Shown: positions 9,435 to 17,911, counted from the stretch's first letter. The stretch is 64,000 nt of DNA from SM1-50 sp964467345 (GCA_964467345.1 CAYXPY010000006.1:12842-76841), one strand, 5' to 3'. Notes: generated by a model not told the origin, from the sequence alone. Program-made: numbers and translations.

Positions 9435-9773
9435 CTACGGTGTAATAACGGTATCTGATTTCATTACAATAGAGACAACCTCTTGCATGTCGATAATGCG
9501 ACCTATCGCTAGTTTCTTATCGAGTTCATAAAAACCAATACAGGTTTGACAAGCCACGAGGTCAACCCCTGCTTTGGAAAGCCCGGTGAGGGCATCAAGG
9601 ACCGACGATTGGGTGGTAAGCAGATTGACTGCTGAGTTATAAAATATGATCGTATCTGGTTTTTTTGGTGATGCCCAGAGTTTACGTAGGAACCCACCTA
9701 TCATGGTTTTTCCCAGCTCATCGCTTCCTTTCCCGAGAACCTCGCTATGTATAATGATTGTTGTTTTTGTCAT
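9435..9773 (-). CDS. DsrE-family protein (YedF C-terminal-like)
   Basis: A 112-residue protein matching the DsrE-like domain found at the C-terminus of YedF: GSDELGKTMIGGFLRKLW near the N-terminus, IIFYNSAVNLLT, then GVDLVACQTCIGFYEL and GRIIDMQEVVSIVMKSDTVITP. YedF proteins normally have an N-terminal TusA domain, which is absent here, so this is a stand-alone DsrE domain. The single Cys pair (CQTC) could be the sulfur-carrying site. A role in sulfur or selenium trafficking is inferred from family only. It is alone on its strand, with 5' sequence AAGGTGAAACC as a good ribosome-binding site. Confidence 0.8.
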   Translation of the reverse strand: MTKTTIIIHSEVLGKGSDELGKTMIGGFLRKLWASPKKPDTIIFYNSAVNLLTTQSSVLDALTGLSKAGVDLVACQTCIGFYELDKKLAIGRIIDMQEVVSIVMKSDTVITP

Positions 9774-9851
9774 GGTTTCACCTTATAAGATACCTTAAAA
9801 CAGGTGATGTCCTAAAAACTTATGTGTCCCATAAACTATTAGTTCTTCCTC

Positions 9852-9860
9852 CTTATATAG
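9852..9860 (+). promoter_or_regulatory. TATA box of a probable leaderless transcript
   Basis: CTTATATAG lies only about 18 bp (centre to start) upstream of the ATG at 9874. Archaeal transcription starts about 25 bp downstream of the TATA centre, so the transcript should begin at or very near the start codon. No ribosome-binding site is visible before the ATG, which fits a leaderless message. Confidence 0.55.
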
Positions 9861-9873
9861 TTGGTATAGTCTT

Positions 9874-10752
9874 ATGAAAAAAACAAAGTTCATCCCCAGT
9901 ATTGTTCTTCTTTTATTTTTCCTTATTTCTCTTTCTGTCCCTCCAGTAATTGGTCAAGAACCCTCATCCTCCGTTATTTATGTTGGTGGAACTGGGCTAG
10001 GGAACCATTCTAGTATCCAGAGTGCCCTTCTTACCGCTCCGATTGGTAGCGTTATCTTTGTTTACAACGGTACCTATTATGAGCATCTCATCATTGAAAA
10101 ATCGATTCACCTTATCGGTGAAAACAAGGATACGACTATTATTGACGGTAATGGCGGTTCTTTTGTTGTAACACTTGCCGCTGATCATATCACTCTTTCT
10201 GATTTTACCATCACAAATAGCCAGAAAAAATTCCCATTCGCTGGTATCTATGTCACCTCAGATTTCAACACGATTTCAGACACCATCCTAACCGATAATT
10301 ATTATGGGATGCAATTAGGCTATTCAGCCGGTGGTAATCTGATTGTCAACAATTCGATTTTCCAGAACAGACAATGCGGGATTTACTTTAACCATGCATC
10401 AAACAACCGACTCATCGGCAATGTCGTCTCCGATCATCCCGTGAACGGATTTGGGCTCTATGAATTCTCAAATAACAATGTGATTGTGAATAACACGTTT
10501 TCTTTGAATCAGCATACAGGGATAAATATCCGAGACTCCTATCAAAACCAGGTGATTGGAAATAGATTTGATCAAGACGAGATAGGGTTGCATACACCAT
10601 CTCCTGAGTATCAGACCACAGCTCGTGACAATGTTTTTCTGCAGAATCCAGTGGCCTTGGAAGAAGAGCGTGATGCAATGGTGTTCACCGTTGTTATCTT
10701 CGATATTTTAGTGTTCTTTGTGTTTGTCCTGTTAAGAAAAATATCGTTGTGA
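9874..10752 (+). CDS. Secreted NosD-like parallel beta-helix protein with C-terminal membrane anchor
   Basis: 292 residues. Signal peptide 1-27 (ends PPVIGQ). The body is a right-handed beta-helix of the NosD/pectate-lyase type: YVGGTGLGNHSSIQSAL, then VYNGTYYEHLIIEKSI, GENKDTTIIDG, and several NNxFxxN-type rungs (LIVNNSIFQN, NVIVNNTFSLN, NQVIGNRF). The last ~22 residues are one membrane segment followed by RKISL, so the protein should sit on the outer face of the membrane. It is paralogous to the protein at 61654. No catalytic residues are recognisable; carbohydrate binding is plausible. Confidence 0.85.
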   Translation: MKKTKFIPSIVLLLFFLISLSVPPVIGQEPSSSVIYVGGTGLGNHSSIQSALLTAPIGSVIFVYNGTYYEHLIIEKSIHLIGENKDTTIIDGNGGSFVVTLAADHITLSDFTITNSQKKFPFAGIYVTSDFNTISDTILTDNYYGMQLGYSAGGNLIVNNSIFQNRQCGIYFNHASNNRLIGNVVSDHPVNGFGLYEFSNNNVIVNNTFSLNQHTGINIRDSYQNQVIGNRFDQDEIGLHTPSPEYQTTARDNVFLQNPVALEEERDAMVFTVVIFDILVFFVFVLLRKISL

Positions 10753-10776
10753 TTCCTGATTTTTTAGAGATGAGAC

Positions 10777-11211
10777 TTAGGAGCGTTTTTTTCGAAGAAA
10801 GACCACTGTGGCTGTCATGACAAGAGCAAAGAGGATAAGCAGCATTAGCACATAGACAAGAGTATAAGCGATGTACCGGTCAATGATTAGGACAAAGAGA
10901 GAGTAGGCGATAATAAACCCAATACCAGCAAAACCAAACATCTGAGCAGACGGTCTTGTTTGAATGAGACGTATACAGGCGATGATGAGCAGGGCACCAG
11001 AGACAAACAAGGCAAATGCTAACGTAATTGAGTTGATGATATACCTCGATGAATAGCTCCAGATAAATCCCTGGTATGCCGTGTTCAGAGCAACCAACGA
11101 GGCAAACAACGACACGCTTCCGACCGCAAGATAAGCTGAATAGACAAGCAGCGTTTTTTTATTTGTAAACAAGCGTGTTTCTGCGTTATTTTCTCGGTCT
11201 GATGGCATCAT
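10777..11211 (-). CDS. Small four-helix membrane protein, unknown function
   Basis: 144 residues with four probable membrane segments (about 22-46, 58-82, 91-110 and 115-138) and a basic C-terminus (RKKRS). No family recognised. Its start overlaps the end of the upstream glycosyltransferase gene by 26 bp, so it is the last gene of the arsenosugar-like operon. Co-translation suggests a functional link, though nothing in the sequence shows what it does. Confidence 0.75.
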   Translation of the reverse strand: MMPSDRENNAETRLFTNKKTLLVYSAYLAVGSVSLFASLVALNTAYQGFIWSYSSRYIINSITLAFALFVSGALLIIACIRLIQTRPSAQMFGFAGIGFIIAYSLFVLIIDRYIAYTLVYVLMLLILFALVMTATVVFLRKKRS

Positions 11212-11896
11212 CGTCCTCTGTCAGTATCTTCTTCTGCTGTAAGTATGTTATGGTCTGTGAGGATTTAAAAGATGTATTTTTGTTCCGTTTGATGAGCTGT
11301 TTCAAATCATCAAGGGTATCGACATCTCTCCATTGTGGTAAAAGAATAACGTTCTTTTTGGTGTCCTGAATCTTCTGTAAGGTCTGTGTAAGTACGGAAC
11401 CTGTCCCCCACTCAACATCATCAAAGACCAAGGGTTCAAAGCTGCTGCGTTGAAACCCAATCAAGTAGTATCCTCCATCTGAGGCGGGCCCCAGTACGAT
11501 GTCATGGGTGTACAGCTCTTGAAATGCTTGTTCAAGGTATGTTACCGGGAGATCTGGGCTGTCACTTCCTATGAGGACGACCCGCTGGAACCCTTCCTGG
11601 CATACATCGGTTAAACACTGTTTCATCCGCTCCCCCAGATTAGACCCCTTCTGTGGGACAAACACGAGGTTGTGACCAAGCCATTCTTGGAATTTTTCTT
11701 TTTCATGCATAGGCAGAAAACAGATGCGAAGCTGTGCATTGATTTTCTGTGTAGTGACAAGTGTATCATGAACAAAGCATCGATAGAGCTCTTGGACAAT
11801 GGTCTCGTCTAGGTCTGCAGAAAGCCTTAGTTTTACTGTTCCCTTCTGTGGGTATTTTACAAACAAAAGGAGACAACAATCGTGTGTATCGGTCAT
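11186..11896 (-). CDS. TIGR04282-type glycosyltransferase (DUF2064)
   Basis: 236 residues of the GT-A fold family TIGR04282/DUF2064, often named arsenosugar biosynthesis glycosyltransferase because it sits with ArsS. Seen: N-terminal KYPQKGTVKLRL (nucleotide site), VVLIGSDSPDLPVTYLEQAF (DxD-like GSDSPDL) and LGPASDGGYYLIGF, all hallmarks of the family. The N-terminal residues differ slightly from the common KxPxPGxVKTRL. It overlaps the downstream membrane protein gene by 26 bp and the upstream Fe-S protein gene by 4 bp (ATGA type). The acceptor is not known from sequence. Confidence 0.88.
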   Translation of the reverse strand: MTDTHDCCLLLFVKYPQKGTVKLRLSADLDETIVQELYRCFVHDTLVTTQKINAQLRICFLPMHEKEKFQEWLGHNLVFVPQKGSNLGERMKQCLTDVCQEGFQRVVLIGSDSPDLPVTYLEQAFQELYTHDIVLGPASDGGYYLIGFQRSSFEPLVFDDVEWGTGSVLTQTLQKIQDTKKNVILLPQWRDVDTLDDLKQLIKRNKNTSFKSSQTITYLQQKKILTEDDDAIRPRK

Positions 11897-13038
11897 TGTT
11901 TCTGCTCCTGCGGTTCAGCAGCATCAAGAGCTTCTTCAAAGAGCTGGAGCACATCGATAATTTCGACAGCGGTATGGGTTTTCTTCAGTTGCTCGTAGCA
12001 GGTCAGACAGGTACAGACCAGGGTTGGTGCATCCTTCTGCACCTCGGCGAGATACTGTAAACGACGTGGTTCGTTACCCTTGTCGTATCCATGATTCCAT
12101 TGATAACAGCATGAGGATCCTTGAGGTGTCGCCTGTTCAACAAGATCACCAAACATAAGGATGGTTGTTCGGACTGCCGCACCCGGGGGTGTTTCTTTTT
12201 TGAACCGACAGGAATCATGCACAGTTAACTTTCCTCGTATTTTTCTGTCCGGATACTTGTTTTTGTATCTGAGGAGATATTCGACAACGCTGAGCACCTC
12301 GAAATGTTCGTTATATATTTTTTTTACTTGTTTCACCGCCTCGAAGCATTCCGCGCAAGAGGTGATAACGATCTTTGGATCGACTGCCTTGATTTTCTCA
12401 TGAAGCAACCTTAGACAAGAGTCAGCCTGATCAAACTCACCTTGGAGCAGATGCGGTGCACCACAACAAGCAGTCACTCCCCCAAGCACAGCATATCTCT
12501 CACCACTATGATCAAGGAGCCGTAGGGTCTGGCGCACTGTTTTTGTCGAGTAGATATAACAGCCAGGATAGAACAGCACGTCAGCGTTCTTCACTGGTAC
12601 CTCCTCCATGAATCGTGCAAGATCCCGTGACATGATTTTTTTGGCTGACACATACAACTTTTGAATAATGGCTTTTATACCCTTAAGATTCGGTCCTTTG
12701 ATGAGAAGATATCGATGGTAGCCCCATGGCTTCTGATCCCGAATCTTCCATTTGAGAACGCGCATCATGAGGTCTCTACGGATGTTGACTGGGCAGACGG
12801 GGACGCATTTCCCGCATTGAGTACAGTGGAAGGTGAACTGACTGATCATCGGAGGAACCGGTTGGTCCTCTTGTGTTGCCTGATTTAACTGCTGCATCGA
12901 AAAGGAGTCTTTTGTGACCGGACAAGCGTCCAGACAGCGATGACACCGGATACATAGATCAAGATAGTGACTGACTGTCTTTCTTAGGTAACCTTCGGTA
13001 GACAAAGGAGATTCTGATGCTTCACTATGAACAGGCAT
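11893..13038 (-). CDS. Fe-S oxidoreductase with two 4Fe-4S clusters and CCG domains (HdrD/GlpC type)
   Basis: 381 residues. Two ferredoxin motifs are at the N-terminus: Cys29-32-35-39 (CIRCHRCLDACP) and Cys72-75-78-82 (CTQCGKCVPVCP). Two CCG-type domains follow: FYPGCYIYS...VTACCGAPH, and a second with HDSCRFKKE...SSCCYQWNHG. This is the architecture of HdrD, GlpC and the LldE/LutA group, which pass electrons or bind a non-cubane cluster. The second CCG motif is slightly atypical (SSCCYQWNHG rather than CCG). It has no fused flavin domain, so a partner is needed. It lies inside the ArsS-type operon. Confidence 0.88.
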   Translation of the reverse strand: MPVHSEASESPLSTEGYLRKTVSHYLDLCIRCHRCLDACPVTKDSFSMQQLNQATQEDQPVPPMISQFTFHCTQCGKCVPVCPVNIRRDLMMRVLKWKIRDQKPWGYHRYLLIKGPNLKGIKAIIQKLYVSAKKIMSRDLARFMEEVPVKNADVLFYPGCYIYSTKTVRQTLRLLDHSGERYAVLGGVTACCGAPHLLQGEFDQADSCLRLLHEKIKAVDPKIVITSCAECFEAVKQVKKIYNEHFEVLSVVEYLLRYKNKYPDRKIRGKLTVHDSCRFKKETPPGAAVRTTILMFGDLVEQATPQGSSCCYQWNHGYDKGNEPRRLQYLAEVQKDAPTLVCTCLTCYEQLKKTHTAVEIIDVLQLFEEALDAAEPQEQKQ

Positions 13039-13068
13039 GATGGTCTCACAATGTGTGTATGATATAAA

Positions 13069-13788
13069 CTATTTTTCTGTTGATTGTTCCTCTGTGTTTT
13101 TCCTTTTTTGCTTCATTTGCCGTCGTGCATACCAGCTGATAAGCACGAGGATGCAAACACTGATAACAAGAACCCCTATCAGCTCCCAGGGAATGCGCCC
13201 CTGTGTTAGACCTTGAGTCAGAGCATCAGTTCCCACCACGACGATAATCGTCCCAGGGAGCATGCACAACCAGGACCAGAACACATAGGTTCTAAAGGAG
13301 ACCTTTGTCAGACCAAACCCATAGTTCAGTAAGGTAAAAGGAAACAGCGGAATCAGTCGTGTCAGTCCCACAAGGATCATCCCTTGCTCCTCGGTGAGCC
13401 GGTCAAGCTTTTGCATAGTCTTGTTTTTCAAAAGCCATCGTGCGACAGAGTCCCGGGCAAGGTACCGGGCGATGAGAAACGTAAGGCTTGCACCCACTGT
13501 TGATGAGATGCTGATGAGAATCACTCCGATGATGGAGCCAAACAACGCCCCTGCGATGACCCCAAAGATGGTACCAGGGATGGTCGCAATCACCGCACCG
13601 ATGTAGATGACAAAGAACGCAATCGGTCCCCAGATACCCAGGGAGGTGATCCACTCCTGCAACTCCTGGAGGTTGTCTCCGAAACCAAGGCTGTTCATCA
13701 CGATAAAAAGAACGATGATAAGGGCAATGAAGACGACTGGTTTCACCCAGTCGTTTGTCTTTCTGGATTGACTGTTGTTTTCGTTCAT
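13069..13788 (-). CDS. TVP38/TMEM64 (VTT domain) membrane protein
   Basis: 239 residues from the start at 13788 (MNENNSQSRKTNDW). A further upstream in-frame start would add a Lys-rich leader read from the poly-A tract and is unlikely. The VTT/SNARE-associated domain is visible: membrane segments near 18-40 and 52-75, the loop GTIFGVIAGALFGSIIGV, then ARYLARDSV, RLIPLFPFTLLNYGFGLT and FWSWLCMLPGTIIVVVG. Members of this family are polytopic membrane proteins, some with lipid scramblase activity. TVP38 genes often accompany ArsS and its glycosyltransferases in bacteria. The C-terminus is highly charged (KQKRKNTEEQSTEK). Confidence 0.88.
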   Translation of the reverse strand: MNENNSQSRKTNDWVKPVVFIALIIVLFIVMNSLGFGDNLQELQEWITSLGIWGPIAFFVIYIGAVIATIPGTIFGVIAGALFGSIIGVILISISSTVGASLTFLIARYLARDSVARWLLKNKTMQKLDRLTEEQGMILVGLTRLIPLFPFTLLNYGFGLTKVSFRTYVFWSWLCMLPGTIIVVVGTDALTQGLTQGRIPWELIGVLVISVCILVLISWYARRQMKQKRKNTEEQSTEK

Positions 13789-13804
13789 AGACCTCAGGGT
13801 GGTC

Positions 13805-13825
13805 TTTTTTTTTTTTTTTTTTTTT
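13805..13825. repeat. 21-nt homopolymer (T on plus strand, A in the transcript)
   Basis: An uninterrupted run of 21 T separates two genes of a minus-strand operon. It overlaps the TAA stop of the upstream radical SAM gene and lies 17-37 nt before the TVP38 start, so the messenger contains A21 just upstream of the TVP38 ribosome-binding region. No comparable run occurs elsewhere in the window. Run length may vary or be misassembled. Confidence 0.9.
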
Positions 13826-14783
13826 ATACCAATGCTCCGCCGCAGGAAGACCCATGACCTGCAGTACATCCGAAGCAATGATCCGCGGTTGCTATCTCTC
13901 GGGTTGACAGCACTGATTTATTAAACTGTTTGATATGACGTGGAGTTGTTGCCATGACTGAGAGGTTTGCTGCAAGGTTAAAATCACAGTCATAGAAGGT
14001 CCCGTCCCATGCGATGTTGATCTGATGACGACACATCAATGAAGGAAGCGTCTGGGGGTTGAATGATTCTTTCAGCAGCCTCATGTAGTGTGGTTTTTTT
14101 TCTTTTAACACATCAAGAAAACGTCCCAGCGGCATGTTGGTGAGGGTGATTAGTCTTGTGAACTGTATGTTGTAGTGTTCTGCAAGGTATTTCCGGTACT
14201 CATTCTCAAGGGCTTTCTGTTCTGGTGGGAGCACGGGTTCAAGCGGATTAAACACGAGCGTCAGAGGCAGATGTGGTTGGATCCCGTAGCCTAGGGTATT
14301 TAACAACTGTAGTGCTGTGATGCTTTTTTCAAAGATACCTTCTCCTCGTTGAAGGCGGACTTCTTCTTCGAGATAGCAGGGGAGTGAAGCGACCAGTTCT
14401 ATCCCAAGCTCTTTGTACAACAAAGGTAAATCGTTATACTCTTGTTCAAGGAGGATGGTGAGATTTGTCCGTAGTTGTACTCGATGCTGTTGTGCCACAA
14501 GAGCTCTTAGGAATTGTGTGAGATGCGGATGAAGCTCTGGTGCTCCACCGGTGATATCAACGAAGACTGAGGGGAGTTTTTCAGTGACCGCTAGGATATC
14601 TTTCATGGTTTCCCAGCTCATCTGTTCTGTGCGGTTTGGTGATGCTTGAATATGGCAATGGTGGCAGGTTTGATTGCAGATGAACCCAAGGTTGATTTGT
14701 ATGGTCTGAAGGTCAAGGCATCGTAATGTAGTACCAGTCAGGTCGAAAATTCGCTGGTCGAATTGGTTTTTCTTCTGAGACAT
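13824..14783 (-). CDS. arsS: ArsS-type radical SAM/Cys-rich protein (arsenosugar biosynthesis)
   Basis: 319 residues. The radical SAM motif is Cys36-x3-Cys40-x2-Cys43 (ICNQTCHHCHIQASP). It is followed by VDITGGAPELHPH and the ArsS/DUF3641 C-terminal region: LMCRHQINIAWDGTFYDCDFN and DHCFGCTAGHGSSCGGA, with several Cys and the terminal CGG typical of this family (TIGR04167). ArsS adds the deoxyadenosyl group of SAM to methylated arsenic as the first step to arsenosugars. The two glycosyltransferase families that accompany it in bacteria are both present nearby. No ArsM methyltransferase is in the window. Its TAA stop lies in the A21 run. Confidence 0.9.
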   Translation of the reverse strand: MSQKKNQFDQRIFDLTGTTLRCLDLQTIQINLGFICNQTCHHCHIQASPNRTEQMSWETMKDILAVTEKLPSVFVDITGGAPELHPHLTQFLRALVAQQHRVQLRTNLTILLEQEYNDLPLLYKELGIELVASLPCYLEEEVRLQRGEGIFEKSITALQLLNTLGYGIQPHLPLTLVFNPLEPVLPPEQKALENEYRKYLAEHYNIQFTRLITLTNMPLGRFLDVLKEKKPHYMRLLKESFNPQTLPSLMCRHQINIAWDGTFYDCDFNLAANLSVMATTPRHIKQFNKSVLSTREIATADHCFGCTAGHGSSCGGALV

Positions 14784-14856
14784 AAAGCTGGCTCCCTTAG
14801 GTATTGTTCTTTGATTGGAATTTACTTCCGCTATTTATCCATTTGCTTCCTTTTTT

Positions 14857-15585
14857 TTAGGGTTGTTGCCAGGGGTAGAAGCGTGCTAATTTTTCTGCTG
14901 GCATGCCACACCAGTATAAAAAGATAATGAGGGTGTCCCTGAATGCGGTATACAAGAGTCCTTCTTGGTTCCATCGTCGGTCTGAGGTGATGACTGTTAC
15001 AGGAAGAATGATAATGTCGTCCTTGTGTTTTTTTATCCGACGCATCAGTTCAACATCCTCCATTAACGGAATGTCAAGGTACGCTCCTATGGAATCAAAA
15101 TAGGATTTCCGCAGGAAGATTGTCTGATCTCCATACGGCGCGCGGGTCATCCGGGATCGAAGCGTGGAAAACATCGCGATGATTCGCAGGAGAAACCGTG
15201 GTGAATCTATCTGTAAGCTGAATGCTCCGCCGACAAGCCCGGGGTCCTGAAGGGTTTCTTGGATACGTGTGAGTGCATTTGTTGGCAGCAAGGTGTCCGC
15301 ATGCAGAAAGATGAGAATGTCGCCTGAGGCATGGGCTGCTCCGAGGTTCATCTGGCGGGCTCGCCCTGCTTGACAGCTGTATTTCTGGATGGTTTCATCG
15401 GTAATCACCTGAAGGCTATCTTGTGAGGGGCTCCCATCGACGACGATGATCTCAACAGGTTTCTCTGCTGCGAAACGTCGGAGTGACTCAAGAAGCCCAT
15501 TAATGATGTTTCCTTCATGCAGGACCGGGATAATGATTGAAAATGCCGGGGAGTCTGGCACAGATTCCCCTTTACACGGACTCAA
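14857..15585 (-). CDS. TIGR04283-type family 2 glycosyltransferase (arsenosugar-associated)
   Basis: 242 residues. GT2 features: FSIIIPVLHEGNIINGLL near the N-terminus, VEIIVVDGSPSQDSL, GRARQMNLGAAHASGD, FLHADTLLP (DxD-like) and PYGDQTIFLRKSYF. The GRARQMNxGA string is characteristic of the TIGR04283 group, which co-occurs with ArsS and TIGR04282. The start overlaps the dipeptidase gene by 14 bp, indicating co-transcription with it. The acceptor is unknown. An alternative start further in cannot be excluded because the first ~15 residues are not conserved in character. Confidence 0.88.
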   Translation of the reverse strand: MSPCKGESVPDSPAFSIIIPVLHEGNIINGLLESLRRFAAEKPVEIIVVDGSPSQDSLQVITDETIQKYSCQAGRARQMNLGAAHASGDILIFLHADTLLPTNALTRIQETLQDPGLVGGAFSLQIDSPRFLLRIIAMFSTLRSRMTRAPYGDQTIFLRKSYFDSIGAYLDIPLMEDVELMRRIKKHKDDIIILPVTVITSDRRWNQEGLLYTAFRDTLIIFLYWCGMPAEKLARFYPWQQP

Positions 15586-17020
15586 GGATTTTCAGCAGAT
15601 ACCGGTAGAATTTATCTACCGTGCTGATATGCAGCTGTTCCTCAGGGGAATGTGGGTTTTTCAGGGTCGGACCAATTGAGATCATGTCCATGCCTGGGAA
15701 TTTCTCACCGATAATTCCGCATTCCAATCCTGCGTGAATCGCCTCTATCTTTGGTTCGGTTTTGAACATGTCTTTGAAGATTTTCTTTGAAAGCGCAAGG
15801 ATTTTTGATTGCAGGTCCGGTTTCCACCCGGGATAGGGCGTTCCCTCTGATACCTTGGCTCCGGAGAGCATTGCGATGGCGTTGATGCGGTCTCGCATGT
15901 CCTGAAGCGCTGATTTCATCGGGCTGCGTGAGCTCATCCCGATCAGCACCGCGTGTTCTTTCAGGGAGATCGTGGCAAGGTTCGTGGAGGTGTTCACGAG
16001 TGTCTTTATGTCATAGTTCATCTGGTGGACCCCGTGCGGCAGCCCATGGAGCAGATTCAGGAGTTTGGTTTGGGATGGTTTGTCAAGGACTGTTTTCGGT
16101 GGCTCACCGGGTTGAACCTCGACCTTGAAGTTCGGGTCTATTGGTTTTATTTCCTCATAGATGTCTTTTTCTTCAGCTTTTACAACGTTCAGAAACGTGG
16201 TTTTCTGTTTCTTATTAATGGAGAGCTTTGCATACGCCTCCCGCGGGATGGCGTTGTGTTTATCCCCCCCTTTCATGTCAATGAGGGAAAAATCGCATTT
16301 CTGGGATACCTTCCAAAGCAGGCGTGCAAGGATTTTTATCGCGTTTCCCCGCTGTTCATGGATGTCGACACCGGAGTGTCCCCCACGCAGACCAAAGACC
16401 TTTACGACCAGATGCTCTGATCCTGCAGGAACTGGTTGTGTTTTCACGGGAAGCTCGATTGCTGAGTCTCCTCCGCCAGCGCATCCGACTGTGATAACCC
16501 CGAAATCCTCGCTGTCAAGGTTCAGCATGATCTTACCGGTAAGCATGTCTGATTTCATGGCAAACGCACCGGTCAGACCGGTTTCCTCATCGACTGTGTA
16601 TACTGATTCGATTGGCCCATGCCGTATCTTTTTGTCCTCTAGGATAGCAAGACTGATCGCTAGTCCGATACCGTTATCAGCTCCTAAGGTGGTCCCGTCA
16701 GCGGTAAGCAAGTCTCCTGTGATTTTCAGCTGTATCGGGTCTTTTGAGAAATCGAAACTCACATCGCTGTTCTTCTCGCAGACCATATCCATATGTCCTT
16801 GCAGGATGATAGTGGGTTTGTTCTGCATGCCGGCTGTGCCTGGTTTTAGTATAACGACGTTTCCGACAGGGTCTATCTTTGATCTCAAACCCTGTTTCTG
16901 TGCGAAGTTAACGATATATTCTCTTATTTTTTCCTCATGTTTTGAGCAGCGTGGGATTTTCCTAATCTCATCAAAATGTTTCCATACAAGTTTTGGTTCT
17001 AAATTCTCAATACCTGGCAT
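15572..17020 (-). CDS. pepD: Aminoacyl-histidine dipeptidase (PepD, M20 family)
   Basis: 482 residues from the start at 17020, which has GGAGG 8 nt upstream; a longer frame to 17080 lacks such a site. Cytosolic di-zinc peptidase. Metal-site motifs: His76-x-Asp78 (LQGHMDMVCEKN), Asp115 (GADNGIG), Glu145-Glu146 (DEETGLTGAF) and Asp in NLDSEDFG; the lid domain carries GLRGGHSGVDIHEQRGNA. Length is near that of bacterial PepD (~485). It is the first gene of the operon leading into the arsenosugar-like genes, perhaps by chance. Confidence 0.93.
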   Translation of the reverse strand: MPGIENLEPKLVWKHFDEIRKIPRCSKHEEKIREYIVNFAQKQGLRSKIDPVGNVVILKPGTAGMQNKPTIILQGHMDMVCEKNSDVSFDFSKDPIQLKITGDLLTADGTTLGADNGIGLAISLAILEDKKIRHGPIESVYTVDEETGLTGAFAMKSDMLTGKIMLNLDSEDFGVITVGCAGGGDSAIELPVKTQPVPAGSEHLVVKVFGLRGGHSGVDIHEQRGNAIKILARLLWKVSQKCDFSLIDMKGGDKHNAIPREAYAKLSINKKQKTTFLNVVKAEEKDIYEEIKPIDPNFKVEVQPGEPPKTVLDKPSQTKLLNLLHGLPHGVHQMNYDIKTLVNTSTNLATISLKEHAVLIGMSSRSPMKSALQDMRDRINAIAMLSGAKVSEGTPYPGWKPDLQSKILALSKKIFKDMFKTEPKIEAIHAGLECGIIGEKFPGMDMISIGPTLKNPHSPEEQLHISTVDKFYRYLLKILESV

Positions 17021-17130
17021 ACGATGCCTCCCTGTTTGTACGGACCGGTAACACCATAACACATAAAAAAGGTTTGCCAAAAAAAATTAGGAGGAAACAT
17101 TGGAGGATGTAATGTGCTTGGAAACGGATG

Positions 17131-17751
17131 TTAGGGGACGGTTATCGCTTTTTTTAAATAGGGAAGACCTGATCGTTCGCTGACCTGTACTTCGTATCCA
17201 TCTGGGAAGATAGCTGGTGTTCCGCTTTTTGGTTTTCTTTTACTGAAAAAGTAGATAAGCTGTGTTTTACCGTTTTTGAGCTCGACTAACTTGGAGTATA
17301 AAGTGTACAGCCCATAGGTGTATTCTGTTGCTCTCTCTGAAGGGACCAGGGCCATGGTGATGATCCCAAAGTATCGTTTCACTGGTGTCATGAGCAGATA
17401 GGCCAGGGAGCATATAAAGAATGTAAACAAGAGGAGACCTATGAGCTTCTCACCGGTCATCGTAATGTACATCAGAATCCGAACCACTGAATAGAGTAGG
17501 AAGACAAATGCGTACAGACGTGCCTCTTTTTTCCTTTTCACAAAACCAAACGGGATGATTCCCAGAGATAGAACCACGAGAAGGACGTCTAGCCATACCA
17601 AGAGTTCATTATATGAAAACGACAGAAACCGGCTCAGATTGCCGACGAAAACGAAAGAATCGACAAAAAAGAAGAGAAAGAGACAATTGACAAGAACAAC
17701 GAAAATGAGGAATGCGACAATCCCTGCTGGGACCTTCTTTCCTTCATTCAT
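17131..17751 (-). CDS. Membrane protein of unknown function
   Basis: 206 residues. Probable membrane segments at about 10-30, 48-67, 78-95 and 103-123; the remaining ~80 residues are soluble (ERATEYTYGLYTLYSKLVELKNG, then SKRKPKSGTPAIFPDGYEV). No family recognised. It stands alone between the dipeptidase operon and the divergent aldolase gene. The A/T-rich gap at 17752-17870 carries no other gene. Confidence 0.7.
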   Translation of the reverse strand: MNEGKKVPAGIVAFLIFVVLVNCLFLFFFVDSFVFVGNLSRFLSFSYNELLVWLDVLLVVLSLGIIPFGFVKRKKEARLYAFVFLLYSVVRILMYITMTGEKLIGLLLFTFFICSLAYLLMTPVKRYFGIITMALVPSERATEYTYGLYTLYSKLVELKNGKTQLIYFFSKRKPKSGTPAIFPDGYEVQVSERSGLPYLKKAITVP

Positions 17752-17873
17752 ACAAACAAAGAAATGTCAGAGGCAGACTTATATTTTTTCCCTCTCATCA
17801 AAATACGGTAACTACTTAAAAATAACAAACGGTTGTCACAAACTCTGTATCACGAAGGAGATACAGTAATAAA

Positions 17874-17911
17874 TTTATATAATGCTGCGACGTTTACCAG
17901 AAAAACGGAGG
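17874..17911 (+). promoter_or_regulatory. TATA box and ribosome-binding site that fix the aldolase start
   Basis: TTTATATAAT at 17874-17883 predicts transcription from about 17903. GGAGG at 17907-17911 is then 9 nt before ATG 17921. An in-frame ATG at 17882 lies inside the TATA box and would not be transcribed from this promoter, so the shorter protein is chosen. Confidence 0.75.

Noticed and set aside
9349..9531. Plus-strand ORF with a good-looking GGGGGAT leader
   Set aside because: It runs antisense into the well-supported DsrE gene, lacks any recognisable protein pattern and has no promoter at a normal distance of its own; the leader motif alone is not enough.
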